DNA of 64,000 nucleotides from Roseiarcus sp963721905. GTDB taxonomy: Bacteria > Pseudomonadota > Alphaproteobacteria > Rhizobiales > Beijerinckiaceae. Both the position numbers and the translations under genes were made by a program. The notes beneath the pieces were generated by a model. The model was not told where the DNA came from and did no database searches. It saw only the letters and a list, made by a program, of their open reading frames with translations. This document shows positions 15,982 through 26,265 of the stretch, piece by piece; the stretch's first letter is position 1; each line of letters starts with the position of its first letter. The stretch is from NCBI GenBank assembly GCA_963721905.1, contig CAVRMF010000026.1, positions 47,758 through 111,757 of the forward strand, read 5' to 3'.

Positions 15982-18306
15982 TCACGCCACCTGGGCGAGC
16001 GCGATGGCGCGGGCGCCGCGCTGGACTCTCGGCAGCGTGACCACGGCGACCGCGCCTTCGCCTGCCCGCGAGCCGAGCCGGAGCGTTCCGCCGTGCAGCT
16101 CGACAAGCGAATTGGCGATGGCGAGGCCGAGCCCCGAGCCTTTCATGCCGTTGGCCATCACGACGTCACCCTGCTCGAACGGCCGTCCAATCCGCGCGAT
16201 GTCCTCGGCGGCGATGCCCGGGCCGTTGTCCTCCACGTAAAAGCAGACTTGCTCCGCCAGGGCTTGCGCGCCGATTTCGACCGCACCGCCTTCGGGCGCG
16301 AACTTGACCGCGTTGCGCATCAGCGTGGTGAGAATCCGTTCGACTGCGGCGGGGTCCGCTTCGATCGTCAGGTCCGCGCCGACGTCGACCGCCACTGCGA
16401 TGCGCTTTTCGCGCGCCGTCGGGGCGATGTCCTGCACGGCGCGGCTGACCGCCTGCTCCGCCCGGAAGCGGGCATAGCAGAGCCGCTCACGCCCGGCCTC
16501 CAGTCGGGACATGTCGAGAATGTCGCTGACAACCTGGAGGAGATATTCGCCGCTCGCGAGAATGTGCCCGCAATAGGCGCGGTACTTCTCCGATCCGAGC
16601 GGACCGAAGGTCTGGCTTCCCATCAATTGCGAAAAGCCGATGATGGCGTTCAGTGGCGTCCGTAATTCATGGCTCATGTTGGCCAGGAACTCGGCCTTGG
16701 CGCGATTGGCCGCCTCGGCCCGGGCCTTCTGCTCATGATAGCGCTCGGCGAGATCGGCAAGCTGCTGAGCCTGTTCCTCGAGCGAGTGGCGGGACTGGCG
16801 CAACTGCGCGACGGTCGTCAGCAGCAGACGCTCTGAATTGATCAGCTGCTCCTCGTGCTCCTTGAGCGCGGTGATGTCGGTCCCGACCGAGACGTAGCCG
16901 CCGTCGTGGGTGCGCCGCTCGTTGACCTGCAGCCAACGCCCGTCGGGAAGGCGCGCCTCGTAAGTGCGCGACCTCAGTCCCGTTGCGACAAGCTCGCCCG
17001 CCCCCGCCCCTGCGCGATCGAGTCCGCCGAGCGCCGCCAGCTCCCCATAGTGAGCGCCGGATCGCACGGCTTCGTTCGGAAGATTGTGCAGCCGCTGATA
17101 TTTCGAATTGCAAAGAACGAGCCGATTTCCGGAATCCCACAGGACGAAAGCCTCGGAAATAGCCTCGATGGCGTCGCGCAGCCGCTGGTCCGCGGTCGCG
17201 GATGCCTCAGCCTCGCGCTTGCGCTCGGTCACGTCGAAGACGATCCCGACAAGGCTAAAGCCGCCGCTTTCCTCGTCCTCGACGATTTCGGCGCGCTTGC
17301 GCAGCCAGACCCAACGCCCGTCCGCGGCGCGCATGCGAAATTCGACCTCGACGCATTCGCCCCGACGCTCGGCCGCGAGCCGCGCGATGCCCTCGAGGCT
17401 CTCGTCCTCGGGATGCATCAGCGCCCGCAGGTCGGCGATCGTCCACCAGCCGGGGCGCTCGGCGAGATCGAGAACGTCGAACATCGATGGCGACCAGACG
17501 ATGCGTCCGTGACGCAAATCCCAGGTCCATAAGCCGCATCGACCGCGATTGAGCGCCAGATCGATCCGCGCTCGACGGGTCCGCTCTTCCCGTACGCGGG
17601 CGCGCTTGCATCGCAGTTCGGCGCCGTAGAGGAGGCTGGCCGCGGCTATCAGCGCGAGCGTCCAGGCGAGAAGTGCGACGGTTGCGAACGCGGCGCGGCG
17701 CCACGCGGCGAGATGCAGCTCGACGGGCGAGGAGAACGCTATTCTCGCAGCCGCAGCCGGCAGCGCCTTCACCGCTGTGAACCGCTCGCCCCCGCCGCCT
17801 GTGTCGACCCGCTTCACCCCGCCGTAGTCGTCGCCGTCACTCCAATTCCATCCAAGCCGAGCCAGTTCATCCGCAATCAGAGCCTCTGGCGGATCGATCG
17901 CGATCCGCTGACCGTTGCGGTCGACCATGATCGCTTCGGCGAGTCGCTCCTCAGGATGGGCGTCGAGGACTTGGCGGAGGACTCCGGCCGGCGACGCCCG
18001 GGGAGCGGCGGCCAAGGCTGCGTCGAGGCGGGCCGCAAGAATGGTCGCCCGCATGTCGACTTCGCGCATGGCGGATTCAAGCGCGAGATCGCGCTCGAAT
18101 CGCAGGTGCTGAAACGTCACGGCTATCGTGCCGACGATCGCGAGCGCGACAGCGATCGACGCGGCGGAGGGAAACCAGCGTCCGACTGCGATCGTACGAG
18201 GCCACGCCCGAAGCCGCGCCATCGCCAGGCGGAAAACGGAGCCGCTGCTTGGCAGGACCGGTCCGCCTTGACAATCGTCCGCGTTTGCCGCGCTCGCACG
18301 CGTCAT
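15982..18306 (-). CDS. Membrane-bound PAS sensor histidine kinase
   Basis: A 774-residue kinase. A membrane segment near residues 46-66 and another near 207-230 flank an extracytoplasmic sensor loop of about 140 residues. Two PAS domains follow (one with DLRHGRIVWSPSMF, one near AISEAFVLWDSGNRLVL). A coiled stretch leads to the H-box NMSHELRTPLNAIIGFSQLM, with N-box MRNAVKFAPEGG and G boxes DNGPGIAAED and GSGLGLAIANS. The signal is unknown. It lies just upstream of the fixL fragment and fixJ on the same strand and may now feed FixJ, which is inference. Confidence 0.88.
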   Translation of the reverse strand: MTRASAANADDCQGGPVLPSSGSVFRLAMARLRAWPRTIAVGRWFPSAASIAVALAIVGTIAVTFQHLRFERDLALESAMREVDMRATILAARLDAALAAAPRASPAGVLRQVLDAHPEERLAEAIMVDRNGQRIAIDPPEALIADELARLGWNWSDGDDYGGVKRVDTGGGGERFTAVKALPAAAARIAFSSPVELHLAAWRRAAFATVALLAWTLALIAAASLLYGAELRCKRARVREERTRRARIDLALNRGRCGLWTWDLRHGRIVWSPSMFDVLDLAERPGWWTIADLRALMHPEDESLEGIARLAAERRGECVEVEFRMRAADGRWVWLRKRAEIVEDEESGGFSLVGIVFDVTERKREAEASATADQRLRDAIEAISEAFVLWDSGNRLVLCNSKYQRLHNLPNEAVRSGAHYGELAALGGLDRAGAGAGELVATGLRSRTYEARLPDGRWLQVNERRTHDGGYVSVGTDITALKEHEEQLINSERLLLTTVAQLRQSRHSLEEQAQQLADLAERYHEQKARAEAANRAKAEFLANMSHELRTPLNAIIGFSQLMGSQTFGPLGSEKYRAYCGHILASGEYLLQVVSDILDMSRLEAGRERLCYARFRAEQAVSRAVQDIAPTAREKRIAVAVDVGADLTIEADPAAVERILTTLMRNAVKFAPEGGAVEIGAQALAEQVCFYVEDNGPGIAAEDIARIGRPFEQGDVVMANGMKGSGLGLAIANSLVELHGGTLRLGSRAGEGAVAVVTLPRVQRGARAIALAQVA

Positions 18307-18441
18307 CGTAATCGCCAGCCCTCGTCACAAGATCACGCTCGGGCAACCGCCGCCCCGTCCGAATCACTACGATAAGAATCCTTGTGCAAATCTTTGTCCA
18401 GACCCTTGACAGGGGCCAGGCGGAAAAATCTAGCGGTGCGG

Positions 18442-19290
18442 CTAGGAGTTAAAGAGATAGGAAACCCGCGCGCCGGTCATGGTCATCAAGGGAATGGCGA
18501 CCTGACTGTCGTGAACGGAGGCCGAAGTCAGCACGCAGGAGACGGGGATCTGGCCGCAAGCGACGTCGATATGCAGCTTGTAGCCGATCCAGGTTTCCTT
18601 GTAGCCCTTGCTGTTTTTCTTGGAGCCGACATCGCAGGCGGTGGGCAGTTCGGCGAGCATTTGGTTGACGTTCTGTGAGGTTTGTCGCTCCAGCCGCGTC
18701 GGCTCGGGCTTTGGCCGTTGCTCGTCCTTGCGCGGGCGTCCGCGCTTGCGCGGCGGCTGAGCGCCATCGGACGGCGGATCGTCCTTCTTGTCGCTGGCCT
18801 CTTTCGCCGCCGGCTTCTCGCGCGCCTCGATCTCGGTGGCGTCGCGGGCGATCACGCCGACGATGCGCCCGCCGAGCGAGCGCTCGATCAGCGCCGCGTG
18901 CATTTTGTCGGGCAGATCGCCCTGCGCGAACTCCGCGAAGGCGCGAGAGAACGTGGCTTCTGAGGGCACTTGCGAGCGTCGCTCCCAACCAAGGATACGC
19001 CGCAGCGACTTGTCGACGGCGAGTTGCTCGATCAAAGCGGAAGTGGTGGGAATGCCCAGCATCGCCTTGGCGACGAAGGCCCTGGCAAGGGCGCGCCGAT
19101 CCTCGGGCGGGCGGCCGGGGCCGCGCGGCGGCTCGGGAACGAAGGCTTCGAGGCCGATCACGTCGAGGGTCGTGACGAGACGCCCAAGCGCTTCGGTCAT
19201 TGGGTCGACTTCCTCGCGCAGCCAAGGAAACAGAGTGCCCTGGATATGGTTCCAGCGGGCTTTCATGGCGTCTAGGGGATCGTCGGACAT
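18442..19290 (-). pseudogene. DDE transposase, C-terminally truncated
   Basis: 282 codons from MSDDPLDAMKARWNHIQ. It contains RIVGVIARDATEIEAREK (first catalytic Asp), a lysine/proline-rich linker, and VLTSASVHDSQVAIPLMTM. The frame then stops after VSYLFNS, where related transposases continue with the last catalytic acidic residue. The gene is therefore cut at about 18450 and cannot be active. I place it in the IS5/IS1182-like DDE_Tnp_1 group. Clear terminal repeats were not found. Confidence 0.75.
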
Positions 19291-19451
19291 GCCTGTTGCT
19301 ACGAATTGGGACGATAAGCCAAAACAATACCGAAACTACTCTCAATGTACAGCGATATATATTATCTTATAGTAGTTGACAACTGTCATATCGTTCCTAC
19401 ATGCCCCACCTCAATTTGCTTGGCATTCAAAATAAATTTGCAAGAGCCTCT

Positions 19452-20564
19452 ATGAGCAAGACTTTCCGCCCGTGGACGATCGATCAGCCGCTGTTGTTGC
19501 CGGCGAGGGTACAGGACTTTGTCGGCGGGGACCACCTGGCTGGCTTTGTTTTGGCGCTTGTGCTCGAGCATCTTGAGCTTGGTGAGATCGAAGCGGCTTA
19601 CGCGAGCGAGCGCGGGCAGCCGCCATTTGACCCGGCGATGATGACGGCGCTGTTGCTGTACGCCTATTGCAACGGCGTCTACTCGTCGCGGCGGATCGCC
19701 AAGGCGGCGCGCGAGCGGGTCGACTTCATGAGCATTGTCGGGCTCGATCCGCCGGATTTTCGCACCGTATCCGACTTCCGCAAGCGCCACCTGAAGGCGC
19801 TTGCCGGCCTGTTCGCGCAAGTTCTCAAGCTGTGCGAACAGGCGGGGTTGGTGAAGCTCGGCCATATCGCGCTGGACGGCACGAAGATCAAGGCGAACGC
19901 CTCCAAGCACAAGGCGATGAGCTACGAGCGCATGGCCAGGCGAGCGGCGGAACTCGATGCCGAGGTTGAGCGATGGCTGAGCGCCGCGGAGGCTGCGGAC
20001 GCCGAGGAAGACAAGGCCTTCGGCCGCGACAAGAGCGGCAAGGAGTTGCCCAAGTGGGTCGCCGACAAGAAGAAGCGCGCCGAGAAGATCCGGGCGGCGA
20101 AGGCCGAATTGGAGGCCGAGGCGAAGGCGGCCGCGGCGGCCAAGGCCAGAGCGCAGGCCCAGGCCGAGGAGCGGCGACAAGCCGAGGGCCGCAAGAAGCC
20201 GGGCAAACCCGCCGCCCGGCCCTCCGACGAGCCCGATCCCAAAGCGCAGAAGAACTTCACCGATCCGGAAAGCCGCATCATGAAAACCAAGGACGGCTTC
20301 ATCCAGGGCTACAATGCGCAAGCGGCGGTCGACGCAACGGGGCAGGTGATCGTCGCCCATGGCCTCGACGCGAAGCAGAGCGATCAACATCAATTGACCC
20401 CGATCGCCGACGCAATCGAAGCCAATCTCGGCCGCAAGCCCGCGCAGCTGTCGGCGGACGCCGGCTATGTCCTGGACGAAGTGATCTTCAGGACCGAGCC
20501 GCAGATCGCGCTCGGCCAGATCACGCCAGCGCGGAAAGGCGGCGTCGCGCCGGGGCGTCGCTGA
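19452..20564 (+). pseudogene. IS1182 family transposase, truncated and fused to IS701 sequence
   Basis: Starting MSKTFRPWTIDQPLLLP, the protein has the IS1182 N-terminal domain (FDPAMMTALLLYAYCNGVYS), the first DDE region (IALDGTKIKANASKHKAM), a long charged helical insertion, and SADAGY at the second catalytic Asp. Homology to IS1182 ends at codon 20466-20468. The next 31 codons (FRTEPQIALGQITPA and following) belong to an IS701-type transposase, joined in frame. The last catalytic residue of IS1182 is lost. ATG 19401 upstream is an alternative start. Confidence 0.8.
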
Positions 20565-20985
20565 CCGATGCCGGTTACGCGCTGACGGTGAGATCAGGGC
20601 CGGCGTCGCAGCCATGGATTTACCCTACGTGGTGCGCGTGAAGTCGAAGCTGAGCGTCTGGCCTCCCGGCGCCGAGCCGCTTACGCACAAGATCTGAAGC
20701 GGGCGCGGCCGCCGGTCGTCGTGCGTCCGGCGCGACGTCGAGCATGCGCCTGTTTCCGCCAAGAAGCTGGCGATGGGGCTTTCTGACAAGGCTCGCCGGG
20801 TGGAAGCGTGGCGCGAAGGCTCCAACGAAACCTTGTCGTCGCGCTTGGCCGCGCTGCGGATAAGCCCCGCATCGCGGGACTGCGAACGGGCAGCGCAACA
20901 ACGGCCAGAAAGGCTCCTCATCGAGTGGCCCGCGTTTCAAAATGCGCCGAGGAAATACAGGCTTCGACCTGGAATCGGCTGGCTT
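20469..20985 (+). pseudogene. IS701-type transposase remnant with several frameshifts
   Basis: Pieces in changing frames spell an IS701-like C-terminal half: FRTEPQIALGQITPA, then LTDAGY, AGVAAMDLPYVVRVKSKL, SVWPPGAEPL, KLAMGLSDKARRVEAWREG and ERLLIEWPAFQNAPRKY. Together they follow the order of an intact IS701 transposase but with stop codons and frame changes between them. The 5' part is missing, replaced by the IS1182 gene. The following bases up to the pepN stop at 21098 show nothing further. Confidence 0.65.
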
Positions 20986-21097
20986 GGTCGGCGTCAGGCG
21001 GCCGGACATCTGCGATCGCAACGCCGCCGGGCGGCGCATGCGGCACAGATGGGGCGCCGCCTGAAGCCTGCCGCCGATTGCCGGGTCGCCGGCTGCC

Positions 21098-23755
21098 TCA
21101 TCCGAGAGTCCTGGTCACGATGTCGCGGACGTCGGGCGACAGCGTCGCCTGGGCGGCGATTCGCTTCAGCATCGCCTCGGCCTGCGGCCGGCGCTCGTCT
21201 TCGAGCGAGCGCCAGGAGCGCATGGCCGTCAGGAGCCGCGCGGCAATCTGCGGGTTGGTGGGGTCGAGCGTGACGACCACCTCCTCGAGCAGCGCGAACC
21301 CCGCCCCGTCGGCCCGGTTGAATTGCGTATGGTTGGCCGAGAACCCGCCGATCAGCGCGCGCACCCGGTTGGGGTTGGACATCGAGAAGCCGCGATGGGT
21401 CATTAGCGCCCGTACGCGCTCGAGCGTCTCCCTCTCGGGGATTTGCGCCTGCAGGGCGAACCATTTGTCGAGGATGAGCGGCTCCATCGCGTAGCGCCGG
21501 CCGAAGGCGTCCAGCGTGTGTTCGCGGGTGGAGCTGGGTTTGAGCGCAATCGTCGCGAGCGCGCCGAGGCGCTCCGTCATGTTGTCGGCCTCGCGCAGCT
21601 GGCCGTGCGCGAGCGCAAGACCGTCGATCACGTTGCCGTCGACGAATAGCGCGAGCGCTCCGTTGCGCAGCGCCCGTCGGCCGGCCGCGGCCGCGTCGGG
21701 GTTGAAAGGCGACGAATCGGCGAGCTGCCGGTGCAGTTCGACGAGCGCCTCGCCGTGCGCGCGGCCGAGTCCGCCCCGCAACGTCCTTCTCGCCGCATAG
21801 ATCGCGTCCGGATCGACGTCCTCGCCGATATCACGCGCAATGTCCGCCTCGCTCGGCAGCGTTATCGCCAGCGCCGCGAAGGCCGGGTCGATCCGCCCTG
21901 CCCGCGCGTCCTCGATCAAGGCGCCGAACGCCGCGACCAGCCCCGCGTTGCGCTCGGGCGCCCGTCCGGCCCGGATCGCCTTGACGCCGCGCAGCAGCAC
22001 GCGCGTCGCCAGACTTTGCAACGCCTGCCAGCGGTTGAAGTTGTCGCTGTCGCGCCGCGAAAGGACAATGAGGTCGTCTTCAGTGAGATCGTCCTCCACC
22101 CGGACCGGCGCGGAGAAGCCACGCAGGAAGGAAAGCGCGGGCCTCCTCGGCACGTCGTGAAACACAATCGTCCGCTCGGAATCCTTGAGCTCGATCACGC
22201 TCTCCGCGAGCTCGCCGGGGGATGCGTCGGGAGAGATCAGGGGCATGTCGCCACCCTGCGGGTCGACCAGGCCGAGCGCGAGCGGCATCGTCATCGGCAG
22301 CTTGGTCGCCTGACCAGGCGTGGGGGCGATCGACTGGACGATCTCGAGACGATAGGTCCGCTCCGCCGGGTTGTAGTTGCCATGGACTGTGAGCTTCGGC
22401 GTGCCGGCCTGACTGTACCAGCGCATGAAGCGGCCAAGATCCCGGCCGGAAATATCGGCGAAGCAGGCGATGAACTCTTCCACCGTGGCAGCGGTCCCGT
22501 CATGGCGCTGGAAATAGAGATCCATGCCGGCGCGGAATGCACGCGGCCCGATCAGGCGCTTGAGCATCCGGATGATTTCCGCGCCCTTCTGATACACGGT
22601 CGCGGTGTAAAAGTTGCTGATCTCGTTGTAGACTTCGGGCCGCACATTGTGTGCGAGCGGGCCCGCGTCCTCGGGGAATTGCGCCGAGCGCAGCACGCGC
22701 ACCTCGGAAATGCGCTTGACCGGGGCGGAGCGCATGTCGGCCGAGAATTCCTGGTCGCGAAAGACCGTCAGGCCCTCCTTGAGGCAAAGCTGAAACCAGT
22801 CACGGCACGTGACGCGATTGCCGGTCCAGTTGTGAAAATATTCATGCGCGATCACCCCCTCGATGCCCGCGTAGTCTTCGTCGGTGGCGGTTTGGGGCGA
22901 GGCGAGCACATATTTATCGTTGAAGACGTTCAGCCCCTTGTTCTCCATGGCGCCCATGTTGAAGTCGGACACCGCGACGATGTTGAAAACGTCGAGATCA
23001 TATTCCCGCCCATAGGCGCGCTCGTCCCACGCCATCGAGCGCTTGAGCGAGTCCATGGCGTAATGGGCGCGCTCCTCGCGTCCCGGCTCCACGTAGATCG
23101 CGAGCCCGACCTTTCGGCCTGACGCGGTGACGAACGAATTGGAAATATGCGCGAGCTCGCCCGCCACCAGCGCGAACAGGTAGCATGGCTTCTTGTGCGG
23201 GTCGGTCCAGATAGCCCAGTGACGCGCGGGGTCGTCGGCCTCGCCGAAGTTTTCAAGATTGCCGTTGGCGAGCAGGACCGGCGCCTCGGCGCGATCCGCC
23301 TCGAGCCGCACCCGATAGGTCGAGAGCACGTCCGGACGATCGAGAAAATAGGTGATGCGGCGGAAGCCCTCGGCTTCGCATTGCGTACAATAGGCGGAGC
23401 CGGACCGGTAAAGCCCCATCAGCTTGGTGTTGGCGGCCGGATCAAGCCGGGTTTCGATTTTCAGCGTGAACGGGTCGCGCGGCGGGCGAGGCAACACGAA
23501 TTGCGAGGCGCTCGCCTGATAATCGGCGGCCGCAAGCGGGGCGCCGTCGAGTTCCGCCGAAACGAAAACGAGTTCGTCGCCGTCGAGATCGAGCGCGACG
23601 TCCGCTTCGCCCGCCGGATTTGGCCTGACCGCTAGAGTCGAGGTGACGCGGGTTGCATGGCGGTCGAGCGAAATGTCGAGTTCGACGGCGTCGATGAGGT
23701 AGTTCGGGACGCGATAATCGACGAGACGAACGGGCTGACCGACCGATGTGCGCAT
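21098..23755 (-). CDS. pepN: Aminopeptidase N (M1 family)
   Basis: An 885-residue cytosolic zinc aminopeptidase that releases N-terminal residues from peptides. The exopeptidase motif GAMEN is at about 268-272, the zinc site HEYFHNW at 304-310, and the third ligand glutamate in LKEGLTVF near 327. Length equals that of PepN from other proteobacteria. The C-terminal helical domain ends at ATLSPDVRDIVTRTLG. The gene is intact and on the same strand as murI upstream. Confidence 0.96.
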   Translation of the reverse strand: MRTSVGQPVRLVDYRVPNYLIDAVELDISLDRHATRVTSTLAVRPNPAGEADVALDLDGDELVFVSAELDGAPLAAADYQASASQFVLPRPPRDPFTLKIETRLDPAANTKLMGLYRSGSAYCTQCEAEGFRRITYFLDRPDVLSTYRVRLEADRAEAPVLLANGNLENFGEADDPARHWAIWTDPHKKPCYLFALVAGELAHISNSFVTASGRKVGLAIYVEPGREERAHYAMDSLKRSMAWDERAYGREYDLDVFNIVAVSDFNMGAMENKGLNVFNDKYVLASPQTATDEDYAGIEGVIAHEYFHNWTGNRVTCRDWFQLCLKEGLTVFRDQEFSADMRSAPVKRISEVRVLRSAQFPEDAGPLAHNVRPEVYNEISNFYTATVYQKGAEIIRMLKRLIGPRAFRAGMDLYFQRHDGTAATVEEFIACFADISGRDLGRFMRWYSQAGTPKLTVHGNYNPAERTYRLEIVQSIAPTPGQATKLPMTMPLALGLVDPQGGDMPLISPDASPGELAESVIELKDSERTIVFHDVPRRPALSFLRGFSAPVRVEDDLTEDDLIVLSRRDSDNFNRWQALQSLATRVLLRGVKAIRAGRAPERNAGLVAAFGALIEDARAGRIDPAFAALAITLPSEADIARDIGEDVDPDAIYAARRTLRGGLGRAHGEALVELHRQLADSSPFNPDAAAAGRRALRNGALALFVDGNVIDGLALAHGQLREADNMTERLGALATIALKPSSTREHTLDAFGRRYAMEPLILDKWFALQAQIPERETLERVRALMTHRGFSMSNPNRVRALIGGFSANHTQFNRADGAGFALLEEVVVTLDPTNPQIAARLLTAMRSWRSLEDERRPQAEAMLKRIAAQATLSPDVRDIVTRTLG

Positions 23756-23852
23756 GGGCGCTGGCCTTTTCGATGGATGGGGAATGGTTTTCTTTTATCG
23801 CCGAGACCCGCGGAAAAAATTGCGCCGCGGCTCGGCCGGGATCTCCGTCCGC

Positions 23853-24708
23853 TCAGGCCATAGCCAAGCTGATCGCCGCCGAGGGCGTAAACGTCAAACC
23901 GCACCGAAGCAAGGCTTTTTGCAGGCGCGCGCCCGGCGGCGCGCCGCTGGTGAAAATGGCCGCGCCAGGGCGGCGCTGGGCCGCGCCCTTCGGGGCCTCG
24001 CCAAGGAGGGCGTCGAGCCGCCGCGCAATCGCCGGCGCGGGGTCGACGAACAGGACCGGCCACGGCGCAAGCCGCTTGAGCGTATCGATCAGCAAAGGGA
24101 AATGGGTGCACGCGAGCACGACGCAATCGGTCCGCCGGTCATTCTTTTCGATGAAACAGGGCGCGATCTCGCGCGCAATCTCGTCATCATCGACCGCCTC
24201 GCCGCGCATGGCGGCCTCGGCGATGGGCGCCAGACGGGCGGAACCCACCAGCGTCACCTCGCAATCGGCGGCGTAATCGCGCACGAGATCGTGCGTGTAG
24301 TCGCGCGCGATCGTGCCCCGGGTCGCAAGAACGCTGACGAGACCCGAGTGCGATTCGCGCGCCGCCGGCTTGATCGCCGGCACCGTGCCGACGAAAGGAA
24401 GCTGAGGATGGGCGGCCCTGAGATGGGGAAGCGCAAGGGTCGACGCGGTGCTGCAGGCAATGACGACGATGTCGGGCGTCTGCTCGGCGACGACCCGAGC
24501 CATCACCGCCTCGACCCGGGAGATGAGGGCTGAATCGCCGAGCCGGCCGTAGGGAAAAGCTGCGTCGTCAGCGACATAGACAATGTCGACGTCGGGGCGA
24601 AGGCGGCGGATCTCGGCCAGAACGGTAAGACCGCCAAGCCCCGAGTTCGAAGACGAGCGCCCGCGGCGCGCGCTTCGCTAAGCCAGCATCTTCCGCAAAT
24701 CGTTCCAC
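23853..24708 (-). pseudogene. murI: Glutamate racemase, single-base frameshift near the N-terminus
   Basis: MurI makes D-glutamate for peptidoglycan and is normally essential. The main frame has VVIACSTASTLALP (first catalytic Cys) and CVVLACTHFPLL (second Cys). The N-terminal SGLGGLTVLAEIRR and VADDAAFPYGRLGD are in the same frame, but the start region, GTG 24708 to LVFE, lies one frame away. Deleting one A from GAACTC (minus strand; 24643-24648) restores the invariant FDSGLGG motif and gives about 284 residues. Given essentiality, a sequencing error is the more likely explanation. Confidence 0.85.
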
Positions 24709-24857
24709 ACCCAAGCGCGCCCTTCCCGCCGATTGTCGCCGACCCCCATACGCCAAAGTGATCCGTGCGGCAAAACCTTGCCAGTTGACCGGACCGGCGC
24801 CAATGGACCAAAGGGAGAGCCATCACGATTCCAGGGCCAAGCCCCATTCTACAGGTC

Positions 24858-25811
24858 ATGTCGTCGTCGGACGCTTCCCTCAGCGCCGAACCGCTCGATC
24901 ATCAGCCCGGGCCGACGGCGCCGACCGCCGCCGAGCGCCGGGGGCTGGCGCTCGCCCTCGCCGCCGCGGCCGTTCTCCATCTGGCGGTCCCACTCGGAAT
25001 TCTGGCCTATTACGCGGCGTGGCCGCCGGCGGCCGCGCCGGCCGAGCAGGAGATTCCGGTCGAGGTGGTGGTCGAGCCGCCGCCTCCGAAACAGGAGAAG
25101 CCGAAGCCCCCGCCGATGCCGGACGACGAAAGGCCCGCCACTGACGCGCCGAGTGCGGCCACTCAGGAGAAGGCGAACCGGGAATCTCCCGACCAGAAAA
25201 CAGAGGCGCCGGCGGCAAAGGCCGAGCCGCGGCAAAATCCGGGCGCGCCCGAGCAGTCGGACACGCCGCCGGCCGCCGAAGAGAAGAAAGCCCAGGCGTC
25301 GCCTCCGCTCGAGGAGGCGAAGCCAGCCCCGAACGCCGATGAGCCTGCCGCGGTGACCGACGCGCCCTCGGAAGCGGACGCAACGCCGCCTGCTGAAGAG
25401 GTTGAGCCCAAGCCCGCGCCGCCGCCGGCGCCCAAACCGCCCCCGACGGCGCCGGCCGGGGCGCCGCTGCCGACCGCCGACGAGCTGCCGCAGTACAAAT
25501 TCGCTCATGCGGCAACCGAATCGCCGATCGTCGGCGGCAACGCCGACACGCGCTACTTCACCATCGTCTACGGCATGATCCGCTCGCATCTGCGTGCGCC
25601 GTCGGGCCCGAGCGCCGCGCCGGCGAGCCGAGGCGGAGCGATCGTTTTCACGGTCGACGAATCCGGCAACCTGGTCCAGCGCAAGCTGATAAGCCCGAGC
25701 GGATCGCCGAGCCTCGACATGGCCGTCATGACGGCGATCGCGGAGGCCGCGCCCTATCCCGCGCCGCCGAACTGGCAACCCCGAGCTATGCGGCTGACCT
25801 ACGGCCGTTGA
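24858..25811 (+). CDS. tonB: TonB-like energy transducer
   Basis: A 317-residue protein with a cytoplasmic N-terminus, one membrane segment (LALALAAAAVLHLAVPLGIL), and a long periplasmic Pro/Glu/Lys-rich spacer of about 150 residues. It ends in a C-terminal TonB domain (RGGAIVFTVDESGNLVQRKL, then SLDMAVMTAIAEAAPYPAPP). TonB with ExbB/ExbD transmits proton-motive force to outer-membrane receptors; neither partner is in the window. The start is ATG 24858; no operon partner is evident. Confidence 0.85.
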   Translation: MSSSDASLSAEPLDHQPGPTAPTAAERRGLALALAAAAVLHLAVPLGILAYYAAWPPAAAPAEQEIPVEVVVEPPPPKQEKPKPPPMPDDERPATDAPSAATQEKANRESPDQKTEAPAAKAEPRQNPGAPEQSDTPPAAEEKKAQASPPLEEAKPAPNADEPAAVTDAPSEADATPPAEEVEPKPAPPPAPKPPPTAPAGAPLPTADELPQYKFAHAATESPIVGGNADTRYFTIVYGMIRSHLRAPSGPSAAPASRGGAIVFTVDESGNLVQRKLISPSGSPSLDMAVMTAIAEAAPYPAPPNWQPRAMRLTYGR

Positions 25812-25845
25812 TCGGCCCGTCCGTGGGCGCGCGATTCGCGTGCGC

Positions 25846-26085
25846 TCAGCGCTGGACGCATGTCCAATGCGAGCGGATGCGTTGGTAGGTCGTCCAGTTG
25901 TCCCAATCGTGGACGGCCACAAGCCCGTATCTCGCGCATTCCGCCTGCGCATTGGCCTCAAATTCGGATATCGGCGGGAACGTGTTGCTGTGAGGGGGGT
26001 TCGGGTAATAGACGATTGTCACCGTGCGCTCGAGCGCACAGCCTGAAAGGGTCAGAGCCAAGCCGATCAGGCAGACATATCGCAT
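25846..26085 (-). CDS. Small lipoprotein of unknown function
   Basis: A 79-residue protein with a lipoprotein signal peptide (MRYVCLIGLALTLSGC, lipobox LSGC). The mature part of about 64 residues contains several aromatics (YYPNPPHSNTFP, DWDNWTTYQRIRSHW) and two cysteines. No family is recognised. Its stop lies 34 bases from the tonB stop (convergent). Confidence 0.65.
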   Translation of the reverse strand: MRYVCLIGLALTLSGCALERTVTIVYYPNPPHSNTFPPISEFEANAQAECARYGLVAVHDWDNWTTYQRIRSHWTCVQR

Positions 26086-26265
26086 TCGCGCGCGCCCCCA
26101 GCCTCAAAAGATCCGCCGGACCGTCTCGAACCAGCCCGAGTCCGGCCGCCACTTAGCCTCAGCGCCGCGCGGCGCGCAAGTGCCTCCCGGCCGGGAAGCT
26201 TTGATCGCTCTGAAAGCGGGTCCTGCAGCGCGGCGCCATTCACTCCCTCGTCCAGCGGACCCAGA

